Shown here: positions 1-5,421 of the stretch, in pieces
How positions within the stretch are numbered: the stretch's first letter is position 1
Layout: every line of letters starts with the position of its first letter
Assembly (NCBI GenBank): GCA_945886995.1
Contig: CAMCZJ010000175.1
Span: 1 to 6,340, forward strand
Reading direction: 5' to 3'
Source of the DNA: Asaia bogorensis
Lineage (GTDB): Bacteria; Pseudomonadota; Alphaproteobacteria; Acetobacterales; Acetobacteraceae
Length of the DNA: 6,340 bases
Program-made: the position numbers and the translations under genes
The notes under the pieces: generated by a model
Databases searched by the model: none
The model's input: only the letters and a program-made list of their open reading frames with translations
Told to the model about the DNA's origin: nothing

Positions 1-45
1 GCCAATCCGCACACCGGCGGCATCCGAGAAAGTGACTAAACGCAG
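1..45 (-). CDS. N-terminus of a probable fumarylacetoacetate hydrolase family protein (partial, runs off the left edge)
   Basis: Only about 15 residues are visible. Read on the minus strand from position 45 they give (M)RLVTFSDAAGVRIG, which resembles the usual beginning of FAH-family proteins (pattern M-[RK]-L-V-x-[FY]-x-D/G...R-I-G). The family contains metal-dependent hydrolases, decarboxylases and isomerases acting on 2-oxo or acylpyruvate-type acids. The frame has no ATG, GTG or TTG between the amidase stop (75-73) and this motif. The best start is CTG at 45-43, preceded by AAAGGA with about 7 nt spacing; CTG at 48-46 is the alternative. The ATG at 53-51 is in another frame and stops after five codons. 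The gene lies 27 nt after the amidase stop, so the two are probably co-transcribed. The family call rests on a short motif and is moderate. A frameshift near the start, rather than a true CTG start, is possible. Confidence 0.5.
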   Translation of the reverse strand, partial: MRLVTFSDAAGVRIG

Positions 46-72
46 CAGTTCATCCTTTTGGCTTTCGCTGCG

Positions 73-1479
73 TCAGGTAGCGCGTTCCGTGGGATTGGCC
101 AGGGGCAGGCTGGCCGCGCGCTCCAAGGCCCGCGCCCCGCGCAGCGCCAGATCATCGCGGTAGAGTGCTGCCACAATTTGCACAGCGCGTGGCATGCCCT
201 CCGCATCCAAGGCCACGGGCACGGAAATCGCCGGTTGTCGTGTCAGGTTGAAGGCGAAGGTCCAGGGTGCCCAATCGCGCCACAGCGCCTCCGCCGGGTG
301 GATGGTTGGCTGATCGGCGGCGAAGGCAGCGGTCGGCGTGCAGGCAGTCAGCACCAAATCATAGCGCTGATGGAACCGCGCCATGGCATGGGCTGCTTCC
401 AGGCGCATCGCCTCGGCGGCCAGATAATCCACGGCGAGCATTTCGCCCTCACGCGCCGCCACCTCGGCAATGCCGGCATCAAGCAATTCGTGCTTGTCTT
501 CCGGCGTGGTGGCGAGGATGCGCGACAGCGCCACACCCCAGACGCGGCCAAAAATCGCGCGCGTGTCGGGCAGGTCAGGATCGGCTTCCTCAACAATTGC
601 GCCCTGGTCTTCCAAAAGCCGCGCGGCGGCGGCCAGCACATCCTCGCCCTCCGCATCCAAGGGCGGCGCGAAGCCCATGCGCCGCACCACCGCCACACGC
701 AGCCCAGCCACGCCATCTTCAATACCGCCGAGCCAATCGCGTGGATCATCCGGCAGCGCATAAGGATCGCGCAGATCGTGCCGCGCCATGGCGCCGAACA
801 TCAGCGCGGCGTCGCGCACCGTGCGCGTCATTGGGCCCGCCACCGCGACATGACCAAAGGCACCCAGCGGCCACTGCGGAATGCGCCCAAAGGAAGGCTT
901 CATGCCAACCAGCCCGCAAAACGCTGCCGGGATACGAATGGAACCGCCGGCATCGGTCCCTATATGGAGCGGCCCGAAACAAGCCGCCCCCGCCGCCCCG
1001 GCGCCAGAGGATGACCCACCCGGCGTGCGCTTGGGGTTCCAGGGATTGCGCGTAATGCCATGCAGCGGGCAATCGCCGGGCGATTTCCAGCCGAATTCCG
1101 TGGTGGTGGTCTTACCGATGATCACCGCGCCCGCCTGCTTCAGCCCCAGCACGGCGGGGGCGTCTTCAGTCGCTGGCGTTGCATCCGTACTGCGGCTGCC
1201 GCGCCTGGTGGGGAAGCCTGTCAGGTTCAGCAAATCCTTCACCGTGGCGGGCACACCATCCAGCATCCCCATTGGCCTGCCCACCTGCCAGCGCGCTTCA
1301 GATTCTCCCGCCGCTTGCAAGGCGCGCGGGTTCATGGCGGCGAAGGCGTTCACCCATGGGTTATAGCGCGCCACGCGTTCCATCACCGCCTTCAACGCCT
1401 CCACCGGCGAAAGGCGCCGGCGCGCGTAAAGCCCAAGGAGGGTTTCGGCGGACATCAGGGCGGGATCGGTATCGTTCAT
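73..1479 (-). CDS. Amidase signature family hydrolase (GatA/FAAH-like fold), 468 aa
   Basis: A serine amidase that hydrolyses a carboxamide to acid and ammonia; the substrate cannot be read from sequence. The amidase-signature core is complete. Catalytic Lys81 lies in GVPATVKDLL, the cis-Ser is Ser156 in TPGGSSSGAG, and the nucleophile Ser180 lies in GTDAGGSIRIPAAFCG. The Lys-Ser and Ser-Ser spacings (75 and 24) are the same as in fatty acid amide hydrolase (142/217/241). Length is normal for a stand-alone amidase. There is no signal peptide or membrane segment, so it is cytosolic. The ATG at 1479 was chosen because homology-like sequence starts just after it (SAETLLGLYARRRLSPVEAL). The frame stays open to 1800, but that part overlaps the divergent gene and looks non-coding. 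The Shine-Dalgarno is weak (GGAA, about 5 nt upstream). GatA of the Glu-tRNA amidotransferase is unlikely because no gatB or gatC is adjacent and the neighbours are catabolic. It probably shares a transcript with the FAH-family gene downstream. Confidence 0.93.
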   Translation of the reverse strand: MNDTDPALMSAETLLGLYARRRLSPVEALKAVMERVARYNPWVNAFAAMNPRALQAAGESEARWQVGRPMGMLDGVPATVKDLLNLTGFPTRRGSRSTDATPATEDAPAVLGLKQAGAVIIGKTTTTEFGWKSPGDCPLHGITRNPWNPKRTPGGSSSGAGAAGAACFGPLHIGTDAGGSIRIPAAFCGLVGMKPSFGRIPQWPLGAFGHVAVAGPMTRTVRDAALMFGAMARHDLRDPYALPDDPRDWLGGIEDGVAGLRVAVVRRMGFAPPLDAEGEDVLAAAARLLEDQGAIVEEADPDLPDTRAIFGRVWGVALSRILATTPEDKHELLDAGIAEVAAREGEMLAVDYLAAEAMRLEAAHAMARFHQRYDLVLTACTPTAAFAADQPTIHPAEALWRDWAPWTFAFNLTRQPAISVPVALDAEGMPRAVQIVAALYRDDLALRGARALERAASLPLANPTERAT

Positions 1480-1550
1480 GGGGGTTCCGGTATGCTGGCT
1501 AAGGGTGCAGCATGCCGTTTGATTGCAGGCAGGAGAACCCCCATGAACGA
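1472..1550. repeat. Exact 16-nt inverted repeat spanning both divergent start codons
   Basis: The left arm 1472-1487 (TCGTTCATGGGGGTTC) is the exact reverse complement of 1535-1550 (GAACCCCCATGAACGA). Each arm contains the start codon and first codons (Met-Asn-Asp) of one of the divergent genes, plus the C-run just upstream. The arms are separated by 47 nt. The two 5' mRNA ends would therefore be complementary to each other's antisense strand and identical over about 16 nt at translation initiation. Function is unknown: shared initiation signal, regulator or sRNA target, or a relic of local duplication. Confidence 0.8.
1488..1517. promoter_or_regulatory. Imperfect dyad in the divergent intergenic region, candidate operator
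   Basis: CGGTATGCTG (1488-1497) and CAGCATGCCG (1508-1517) are inverted copies with one mismatch, separated by 10 nt. The dyad lies centrally between the amidase and NodB-fold hydrolase genes, where a regulator controlling both promoters would bind. No regulator gene is present in the window, and clear -35/-10 boxes could not be picked out, so the operator role is inferred. Confidence 0.35.
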
Positions 1551-2445
1551 CAAAGCCGCCAAGCCTTGGGAATGGCCCGAAGCGCAGTGGCGAGAGATTG
1601 TCGGGCGCGCCCGCGCCGGGCGTTCCTTGGCACCCGCTTCCTGGCCCAATGGGGCGCGCTGCTGCGTTACGCTTTCCTTCGATGCGGATCACGAAACCAT
1701 TCCGCTGCGCGATGCCGATGAAAGCCCCATGCGCATCAGCCAGGGGCAATATGGTGCGCGTCAGGGCGTGCCGCGCATCCGCGCCTTGCTTGCGCGCCAC
1801 GATATCAAGGCAAGCTTTTTCTACCCCGCTGTCTCAGCGCTGCTGCACCCTGATGAGGTGCGCGGTGTCGCGGATGAAGGCCATGAGATCGGCATCCATT
1901 CCTGGATCCATGAAGCCAATACGCAATTGCCGCCAGGTGTGGAACGTGACCTCACCTTCCGCGCCGCTGATACGCTGGAAAAACTGACGGGCCGGCGGCC
2001 GGTTGGTATCCGCACGGCATCCTGGGATTTTTCGGTGGACACACTTTCGATCATTCGCGAATTGGGTTTGATTTATGATTCATCGCTAATGGCGGATGAT
2101 GATGCCTATGAATTGCTCGACCAGGGAACGCCCACCGGCATTGTCGAATTGCCGCCGGAATGGATCCGCGATGATGCGGTTTACTTCAATATGCTGCGCT
2201 TCTCGGCGCTCCGCCCCTATACGCCGCCTTCAAGCGTGGAGGAGGTTTTCATCGCCGAATTCGAAGGTGCCTATCGCGAAGGTGGCTTGTTCCTGCTGAC
2301 CATGCACCCGCATGTGATTGGGCACCGCAGCCGCATCGCGCTGCTTGATCGGCTGGTGCAACACATGAAGGGTTTTGGCGATGTGTGGTTCGCCACGCAT
2401 GAGGAAGTGGCGCGTTGGTGCAAGACCCAGGCGGGCATGAAGTGA
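1543..2445 (+). CDS. NodB-fold polysaccharide deacetylase family hydrolase (PgdA/PuuE/cyclic imidase-like), 300 aa
   Basis: A metal-dependent C-N hydrolase of the NodB/CE4 fold, in the branch with Helicobacter PgdA, PuuE allantoinase and bacterial cyclic imidases. Motif 1 is TLSFDADHE, with Asp47 as likely base and Asp49 as metal ligand. Motif 2 is HEIGIHSWIHE, with metal ligands His119 and His123. Motif 3 is GIRTASWDFS around Arg157. The late motif LLTMHPHVIGHRSR carries His255 as likely general acid. SPMRISQGQYGARQGVPRIRALLARH (61-86) also matches the HpPgdA/PuuE-type arrangement. Length is normal. There is no signal peptide, so the enzyme should be cytosolic, which favours a small cyclic amide or imide as substrate over cell-wall glycan. 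The start at 1543 has a good Shine-Dalgarno (AGGAGA, 1531-1536) and sits at the onset of family-like sequence; the longer open frame upstream overlaps the amidase and was rejected. It is transcribed divergently from the amidase across 63 bp. Exact substrate is unknown. Confidence 0.9.
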   Translation: MNDKAAKPWEWPEAQWREIVGRARAGRSLAPASWPNGARCCVTLSFDADHETIPLRDADESPMRISQGQYGARQGVPRIRALLARHDIKASFFYPAVSALLHPDEVRGVADEGHEIGIHSWIHEANTQLPPGVERDLTFRAADTLEKLTGRRPVGIRTASWDFSVDTLSIIRELGLIYDSSLMADDDAYELLDQGTPTGIVELPPEWIRDDAVYFNMLRFSALRPYTPPSSVEEVFIAEFEGAYREGGLFLLTMHPHVIGHRSRIALLDRLVQHMKGFGDVWFATHEEVARWCKTQAGMK

Positions 2446-2449
2446 TGGG

Positions 2450-2483
2450 GCACCCCGCCCGCGATGTTGCGCGGGCGGGGTGC
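2450..2483. terminator. GC-rich hairpin between convergent genes, probable bidirectional terminator
   Basis: A perfect 14-bp stem (GCACCCCGCCCGCG at 2450-2463 with its complement at 2470-2483) with a 6-nt loop ATGTTG. It lies 4 nt after the stop of the NodB-fold gene and 6 nt before the stop of the convergent Bug gene. No strong T-tract follows on either strand, so it may act as a weak or factor-assisted terminator or an mRNA 3'-end stabiliser. Confidence 0.72.
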
Positions 2484-2489
2484 TTCACA

Positions 2490-3482
2490 TCACGTCACAA
2501 CAATATCGAATTGCTTGGCAACCGCGGTCCATTCCGTGATTTGCTCCTGCATGAGCTTCACAAAATCGCCATTCAGTGGCGAAGGCCGGCGCGGCAGGGT
2601 CTGCAAATCTTCAAACCGCGCCATCAATTCCGGCCGCGCCAGGATGGGGTTGACCAAGCCGGCAAGCCGTTCCGTGATTGGCTGAGGCAAGCCCTTCGGT
2701 GCGGAAAGCCCAAGCCATTGCGCGGAAGTCAGCTTCGGGAAGCCAAGCTCAGCGAAGGTCGGCACATTCGGGAAGGCGGGCAGGCGCTGCGGCGATGAAA
2801 CGGCCAGCGCACGCAAAACGCCATCTTTCATGAGCTGCACATTGGTGGTGATGGGATCAATCAGGCTTTCAATCTGATTGGCCATCAGATCCTGCATGGC
2901 GGGCGCGCTGCCACGATAGGGCACGTGATCCAGATTGGTCACCTTGGCTTCGCCGGACAGCATCGCCCCCAGCAAATGCGGCGCCGAACCAATGCCCGAA
3001 GACCCGAAGCGGACCGGCTGCGTCTTCGCCGCGCCCAGATAATCCGCCAGCGTCTTGAAGCGTGACTCGGACTTCACCAGCAACACATTCGGCGCTTCCA
3101 CCAAAAGCCCGATATGGGTGAAATCCGTGATCGGGTTGAAGGGCAGCGTTGGCATCGTCGCCGCCGAAAAGACATGCACCGAAGCGTGAGACACCAGCAG
3201 CGTATAGCCATCCGCCGGCTGCTTCGCGACGAAATCCGTGCCGATCACGCCACCGGCGCCAGCGCGGTTTTCCACCACCACGGTCTGGCCAAGCGCCTGG
3301 GAAAGGGCAGGGGCCATCAGGCGGCTCACGGTATCCACCAAGCCACCCGGGGGGAATTGCGCGATCAGGCGGATGGACCCGCGGGTCGGCCAAGCTCCGC
3401 TTTGCGCGGAAAGGATGCCCGGGCTTGCCAGCGCGCCGGCAATGGCGCCTCCGGTCAGGCCAAGAAGACGACGACGGTTCAT
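2490..3482 (-). CDS. Bug/TctC-family periplasmic solute-binding protein 1, 330 aa
   Basis: The extracytoplasmic binding component of tripartite tricarboxylate (TTT) type uptake, or an orphan Bug sensor/binder; ligands in this family are usually carboxylates. The N-terminus MNRRRLLGLTGGAIAGALA has a twin-arginine-like RR-x-L-L motif (Arg3-Arg4) and a hydrophobic core, with likely cleavage near LSA-Q (residues 24-27), so the mature protein is periplasmic. Bug hallmarks are seen in order: RLIAQFPPGG (38-47), VVVENRAGAGGVIG (68-81), DFTHIGLL (120-127), DHVPYRGSAPAMQDL (185-199) and LPAFPNVPTFAELGF (234-248). The start at 3482 is preferred over the upstream ATG at 3515 because AAGGAG lies 7 nt before it and the signal peptide then begins correctly. 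It follows Bug 2 in the same direction after 118 bp, a gap with a sigma-54-type promoter and a terminator-like hairpin, so it is probably not simply the second gene of an operon. The ligand cannot be predicted. No TctA or TctB membrane gene is in the window. Confidence 0.94.
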   Translation of the reverse strand: MNRRRLLGLTGGAIAGALASPGILSAQSGAWPTRGSIRLIAQFPPGGLVDTVSRLMAPALSQALGQTVVVENRAGAGGVIGTDFVAKQPADGYTLLVSHASVHVFSAATMPTLPFNPITDFTHIGLLVEAPNVLLVKSESRFKTLADYLGAAKTQPVRFGSSGIGSAPHLLGAMLSGEAKVTNLDHVPYRGSAPAMQDLMANQIESLIDPITTNVQLMKDGVLRALAVSSPQRLPAFPNVPTFAELGFPKLTSAQWLGLSAPKGLPQPITERLAGLVNPILARPELMARFEDLQTLPRRPSPLNGDFVKLMQEQITEWTAVAKQFDIVVT

Positions 3483-3520
3483 GCAAAAGCTCCTTGCTGC
3501 TGAATCGGCACTCACCGCCT

Positions 3521-3543
3521 AAAAATCGGGCAAAATTACCCGA
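3521..3543 (-). terminator. Intrinsic terminator-like hairpin with T5, between the two Bug genes
   Basis: On the minus strand TCGGG (3543-3539) pairs with CCCGA (3530-3526); the inner TAA/TTG bases can extend the stem by two or three weaker pairs. The stem is followed directly by TTTTT (3525-3521). It lies 57 nt after the Bug 2 stop and 38 nt before the Bug 1 start. It may end the Bug 2 transcript. Because it is downstream of the candidate sigma-54 promoter, it may instead act as an attenuator in the Bug 1 leader. The stem is short, so confidence is modest. Confidence 0.42.
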
Positions 3544-3579
3544 ATTCCCGCGATGGTACCGCTTCTGCCCCGAAGCTAG

Positions 3580-3595
3580 GCAATCACCGTGCCAA
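3580..3595 (-). promoter_or_regulatory. Candidate sigma-54 (RpoN) promoter for Bug gene 1
   Basis: The minus-strand sequence TTGGCACGGTGATTGC matches the sigma-54 consensus TTGGCACG-N4-TTGC at all 12 specified bases, with the required GG-N10-GC spacing of the -24/-12 elements. It begins 5 nt after the Bug 2 stop codon, in non-coding DNA, and points toward Bug 1. The predicted transcription start is near 3568, giving a leader of about 85 nt. No enhancer-binding activator gene or recognised activator site is in the window. Confidence 0.6.
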
Positions 3596-3609
3596 GCGGA
3601 TTAATCCGC
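3596..3609. repeat. 14-bp perfect palindrome over the Bug 2 stop codon
   Basis: GCGGATTAATCCGC is a perfect palindrome that includes the TAA stop of Bug 2 and abuts the sigma-54-like promoter. Part of it encodes the last residues (Ala-Asp-stop), so it may be coincidental; a protein-binding site next to the promoter is also possible. Confidence 0.3.
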
Positions 3610-4557
3610 CTTGATTCCGGCTTCGCGCACAATCTGCGCCCAGCGTGCCATATCGGCGGCGACCAGCGCGGTGAAGCCAGGGCGGTCCAGCCGGTTCGGG
3701 GCAGCGCCCAATTCCACCAGGCGTTCACTGAGCGCGGGCGTCGCCAGGCTTTCCACCAGTGCGGCATTCAGCCGATCCGCGATCGGGGCCGGGATGCCGG
3801 CTGGGCCGCTGATGCCGAACCAATTCGCCGCGACCAATTGCCCCAGGCCAAGTTCCGCGACGGATGGCACATCGGGCCAGCGCGGCAGGCGTTCAGGCGT
3901 GGTCATGGCAAGCAAGCGCAGGCGTTCATTGCGCCCAACATCGGGGATGGCCGCGATCAGCCCATCAATATTGCCGGCAATCACATCCGTCGCTGCCGGC
4001 GCCGCGCCGCGATAGGGCACATGGGTGATGTCCACCCCCGCCAGCCGCTTCAGGATTTCCAGCTTGGCGTGAGACGACGTGCCATTGCCATTGGACCCGA
4101 AGCGGATGCTGCCGGGTTTGTCGCGCGCGGCGGCGATCAGCGCGGGCAGGGTCTGCCAGGGGCCGGTGGCGGAAACCGCAATCGCACTCGGCACCGCGGC
4201 GAGCAGACCAATATGGGTGAAATCGCGCATCACATCATAGGGCATGGAAGGCAGGATGGCCGGCGCAATGCCTTGGGAGGCGATGTTGGACAGCAAGATG
4301 GTTGTGCCATCGGGTGGGCTTTTGGCGACCGAATCACTGCCAACCACGCCGCCCGCGCCAGCGCGGTTTTCAACAACCACGGGTGCGCCGAGGCGGTTTT
4401 CCATCTCCCGCGCCACCAGCCGCGCCAGCAAATCCGCCGTGCCACCAGGCGGGAAGGGGACAATGAAGCGAATGGGCCGCGCGGTTTGCGCGCCCGCTGC
4501 TAGCGCAGGGGTGGCCAGGATGGCGGCGAGGATGGCGCGGCGCTTGGTGGTATTCAT
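3601..4557 (-). CDS. Bug/TctC-family periplasmic solute-binding protein 2, 318 aa
   Basis: A second Bug protein with the full family pattern: IRFIVPFPPGGTADLLARL (29-47), VVVENRAGAGGVVGSDSVA (60-78), RDFTHIGLLAAVPSA (111-125), ITHVPYRGAAPAATDVIAG (177-195) and RLPRWPDVPSVAELGLG (223-239). The N-terminus MNTTKRRAILAAILATPALAAGAQT is a short secretion signal with likely cleavage after ALA (20) or AGA (23), so the protein is periplasmic. The start at 4557 was chosen because the signal peptide begins there and GGGGAA lies about 7 nt upstream; the frame is open for 59 more codons, but that stretch overlaps the divergent gene. It is a clear paralogue of Bug 1, diverged through most of its length, so the two probably bind different ligands. 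It is divergent from the maleate isomerase-like gene across 77 bp, suggesting shared control. Ligand unknown; a C4 dicarboxylate would fit the neighbours but is a guess. Confidence 0.94.
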   Translation of the reverse strand: MNTTKRRAILAAILATPALAAGAQTARPIRFIVPFPPGGTADLLARLVAREMENRLGAPVVVENRAGAGGVVGSDSVAKSPPDGTTILLSNIASQGIAPAILPSMPYDVMRDFTHIGLLAAVPSAIAVSATGPWQTLPALIAAARDKPGSIRFGSNGNGTSSHAKLEILKRLAGVDITHVPYRGAAPAATDVIAGNIDGLIAAIPDVGRNERLRLLAMTTPERLPRWPDVPSVAELGLGQLVAANWFGISGPAGIPAPIADRLNAALVESLATPALSERLVELGAAPNRLDRPGFTALVAADMARWAQIVREAGIKAD

Positions 4558-4634
4558 GGTGCTGTTCCCCGGAAATTCGCGCGTTCCATAGACCGAAAGG
4601 CGCCGCCATGTCTTCATGGTGGCGGGAGGATGCC

Positions 4635-5399
4635 ATGTCACTTGCCTATGCGAGGAAGGGCCTGCTTGGGGTGCTGACGCCTCAGGCCAATACCACGGTG
4701 GAGCCGGAGTTTTCGCTGCTGCTGCCGCCAGCAACGGCGATGCTGACCGCGCGGCTGGTTAGCACGCGGCCCAGCCTGAATGATCGGCTGCGCGATTATG
4801 TCGCAGGGCTGGATCAAACCTGCGCGCAATTCGCCAATGCGCCGCTGGGTGCCATCGCCTTTGCCTGCACCGGGTCTTCATATCTGATGGGGCCGGAAGC
4901 CGAAGATGCCGCCGTGGCGCGGCTTTCCGCCCGCGCGCCCTTCATCACTGCGGGCCGCGCGGTGTGTGAGGCCTTCGCTGCGCTCGGCGCGAAACGCATC
5001 GGCCTGGTTTCGCCCTATCCACCTGATCTGACCGAAGCCTCAGCCGCCTATTGGGTGGCGCGGGGGTTTGAGGTGGCGCGGGTTGTTTCTATCGCCACGC
5101 CGGGCGCGGCCTTTCACCCGATCTATGCCCTGGCTGAGGGCGATGCCAGCGCGGCGCTTGCGGCCATGCGGGGCGCGGGGGCAGAGGCGATTATTCTGCT
5201 GGGTACCGGCATGCCCTCCCTCGGCGCCATTCTGGCGCAGCCGGAAGTTGAGGGCGCGCCGGTGATTTCCTGCAATTTGGCGCTGATGTGGCGCGCGATT
5301 GCGGCGCTGCGGGGTGAGGCCGCGGATGCGGCTTCACTCAAGCGCTGGATTAGCGGGGCGGATTGGCGGGGGCGGTATGCGGAAAGGCTTGGGATCTAG
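4635..5399 (+). CDS. Asp/Glu racemase superfamily enzyme, maleate cis-trans isomerase/arylmalonate decarboxylase-like, 254 aa
   Basis: A cytosolic two-lobed enzyme of the cofactor-independent Asp/Glu racemase superfamily. The N-terminal GLLGVLTPQANTTVEPEF (9-26) resembles the P-x-x-N-T-T-x-E segment of maleate isomerases. Cys78 in IAFACTGSSYLMG and Cys213 in PVISCNLALMWRAIA occupy the two positions of the paired catalytic cysteines. Having both favours an isomerase or racemase, because arylmalonate decarboxylase keeps only the second. The segments KRIGLVSPYPPDLTEA (120-135) and AIILLGTGMPSLG (185-197) are also typical. Length matches maleate isomerase (about 250 aa). The start at 4635 follows GGGAGGA with about 4-5 nt spacing; the in-frame ATG at 4608 would add nine residues and lacks a good ribosome-binding site. 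It is divergent from Bug 2. The substrate is not certain: maleate, a substituted maleate or an arylmalonate-like acid are options. Confidence 0.85.
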   Translation: MSLAYARKGLLGVLTPQANTTVEPEFSLLLPPATAMLTARLVSTRPSLNDRLRDYVAGLDQTCAQFANAPLGAIAFACTGSSYLMGPEAEDAAVARLSARAPFITAGRAVCEAFAALGAKRIGLVSPYPPDLTEASAAYWVARGFEVARVVSIATPGAAFHPIYALAEGDASAALAAMRGAGAEAIILLGTGMPSLGAILAQPEVEGAPVISCNLALMWRAIAALRGEAADAASLKRWISGADWRGRYAERLGI

Positions 5400-5421
5400 C
5401 GACTGGCGCTTTACGCCGTTG
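5400..5421 (+). terminator. Hairpin just after the isomerase gene, weak terminator candidate
   Basis: CGAC-T-GGCG (5400-5408) can pair with CGCC-GTTG (5414-5421) around the loop CTTTA, with one bulged T and one G-T pair. It begins immediately after the TAG stop. No T-run follows, so it is a weak candidate. Confidence 0.3.

Noticed and set aside
58..1014. Long plus-strand open frame opposite the amidase (318 aa)
   Set aside because: Shadow of the high-GC amidase gene; the translation is rich in Arg/His/Gln/Pro with no domain, while the opposite strand has a complete catalytic core.
1060..1542. 161-codon upstream extension of the NodB-fold hydrolase frame
   Set aside because: Runs antisense through the amidase N-terminal region; the ATG at 1543 has a good ribosome-binding site and starts the family-like sequence.
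1480..1800. 107-codon upstream extension of the amidase frame
   Set aside because: Overlaps the divergent NodB-fold gene and resembles no amidase sequence; the family pattern begins just after the ATG at 1479.
3251..4380. Shared DNA word GCGCCAGCGCGGTTTT in both Bug genes as a possible repeat
   Set aside because: It encodes the conserved ENRAGAGG motif in each paralogue and is explained by protein homology.
3589..4503. Long plus-strand open frame opposite Bug 2 (304 aa)
   Set aside because: Composition typical of an antisense shadow in GC-rich DNA; the Bug protein on the minus strand is unambiguous.
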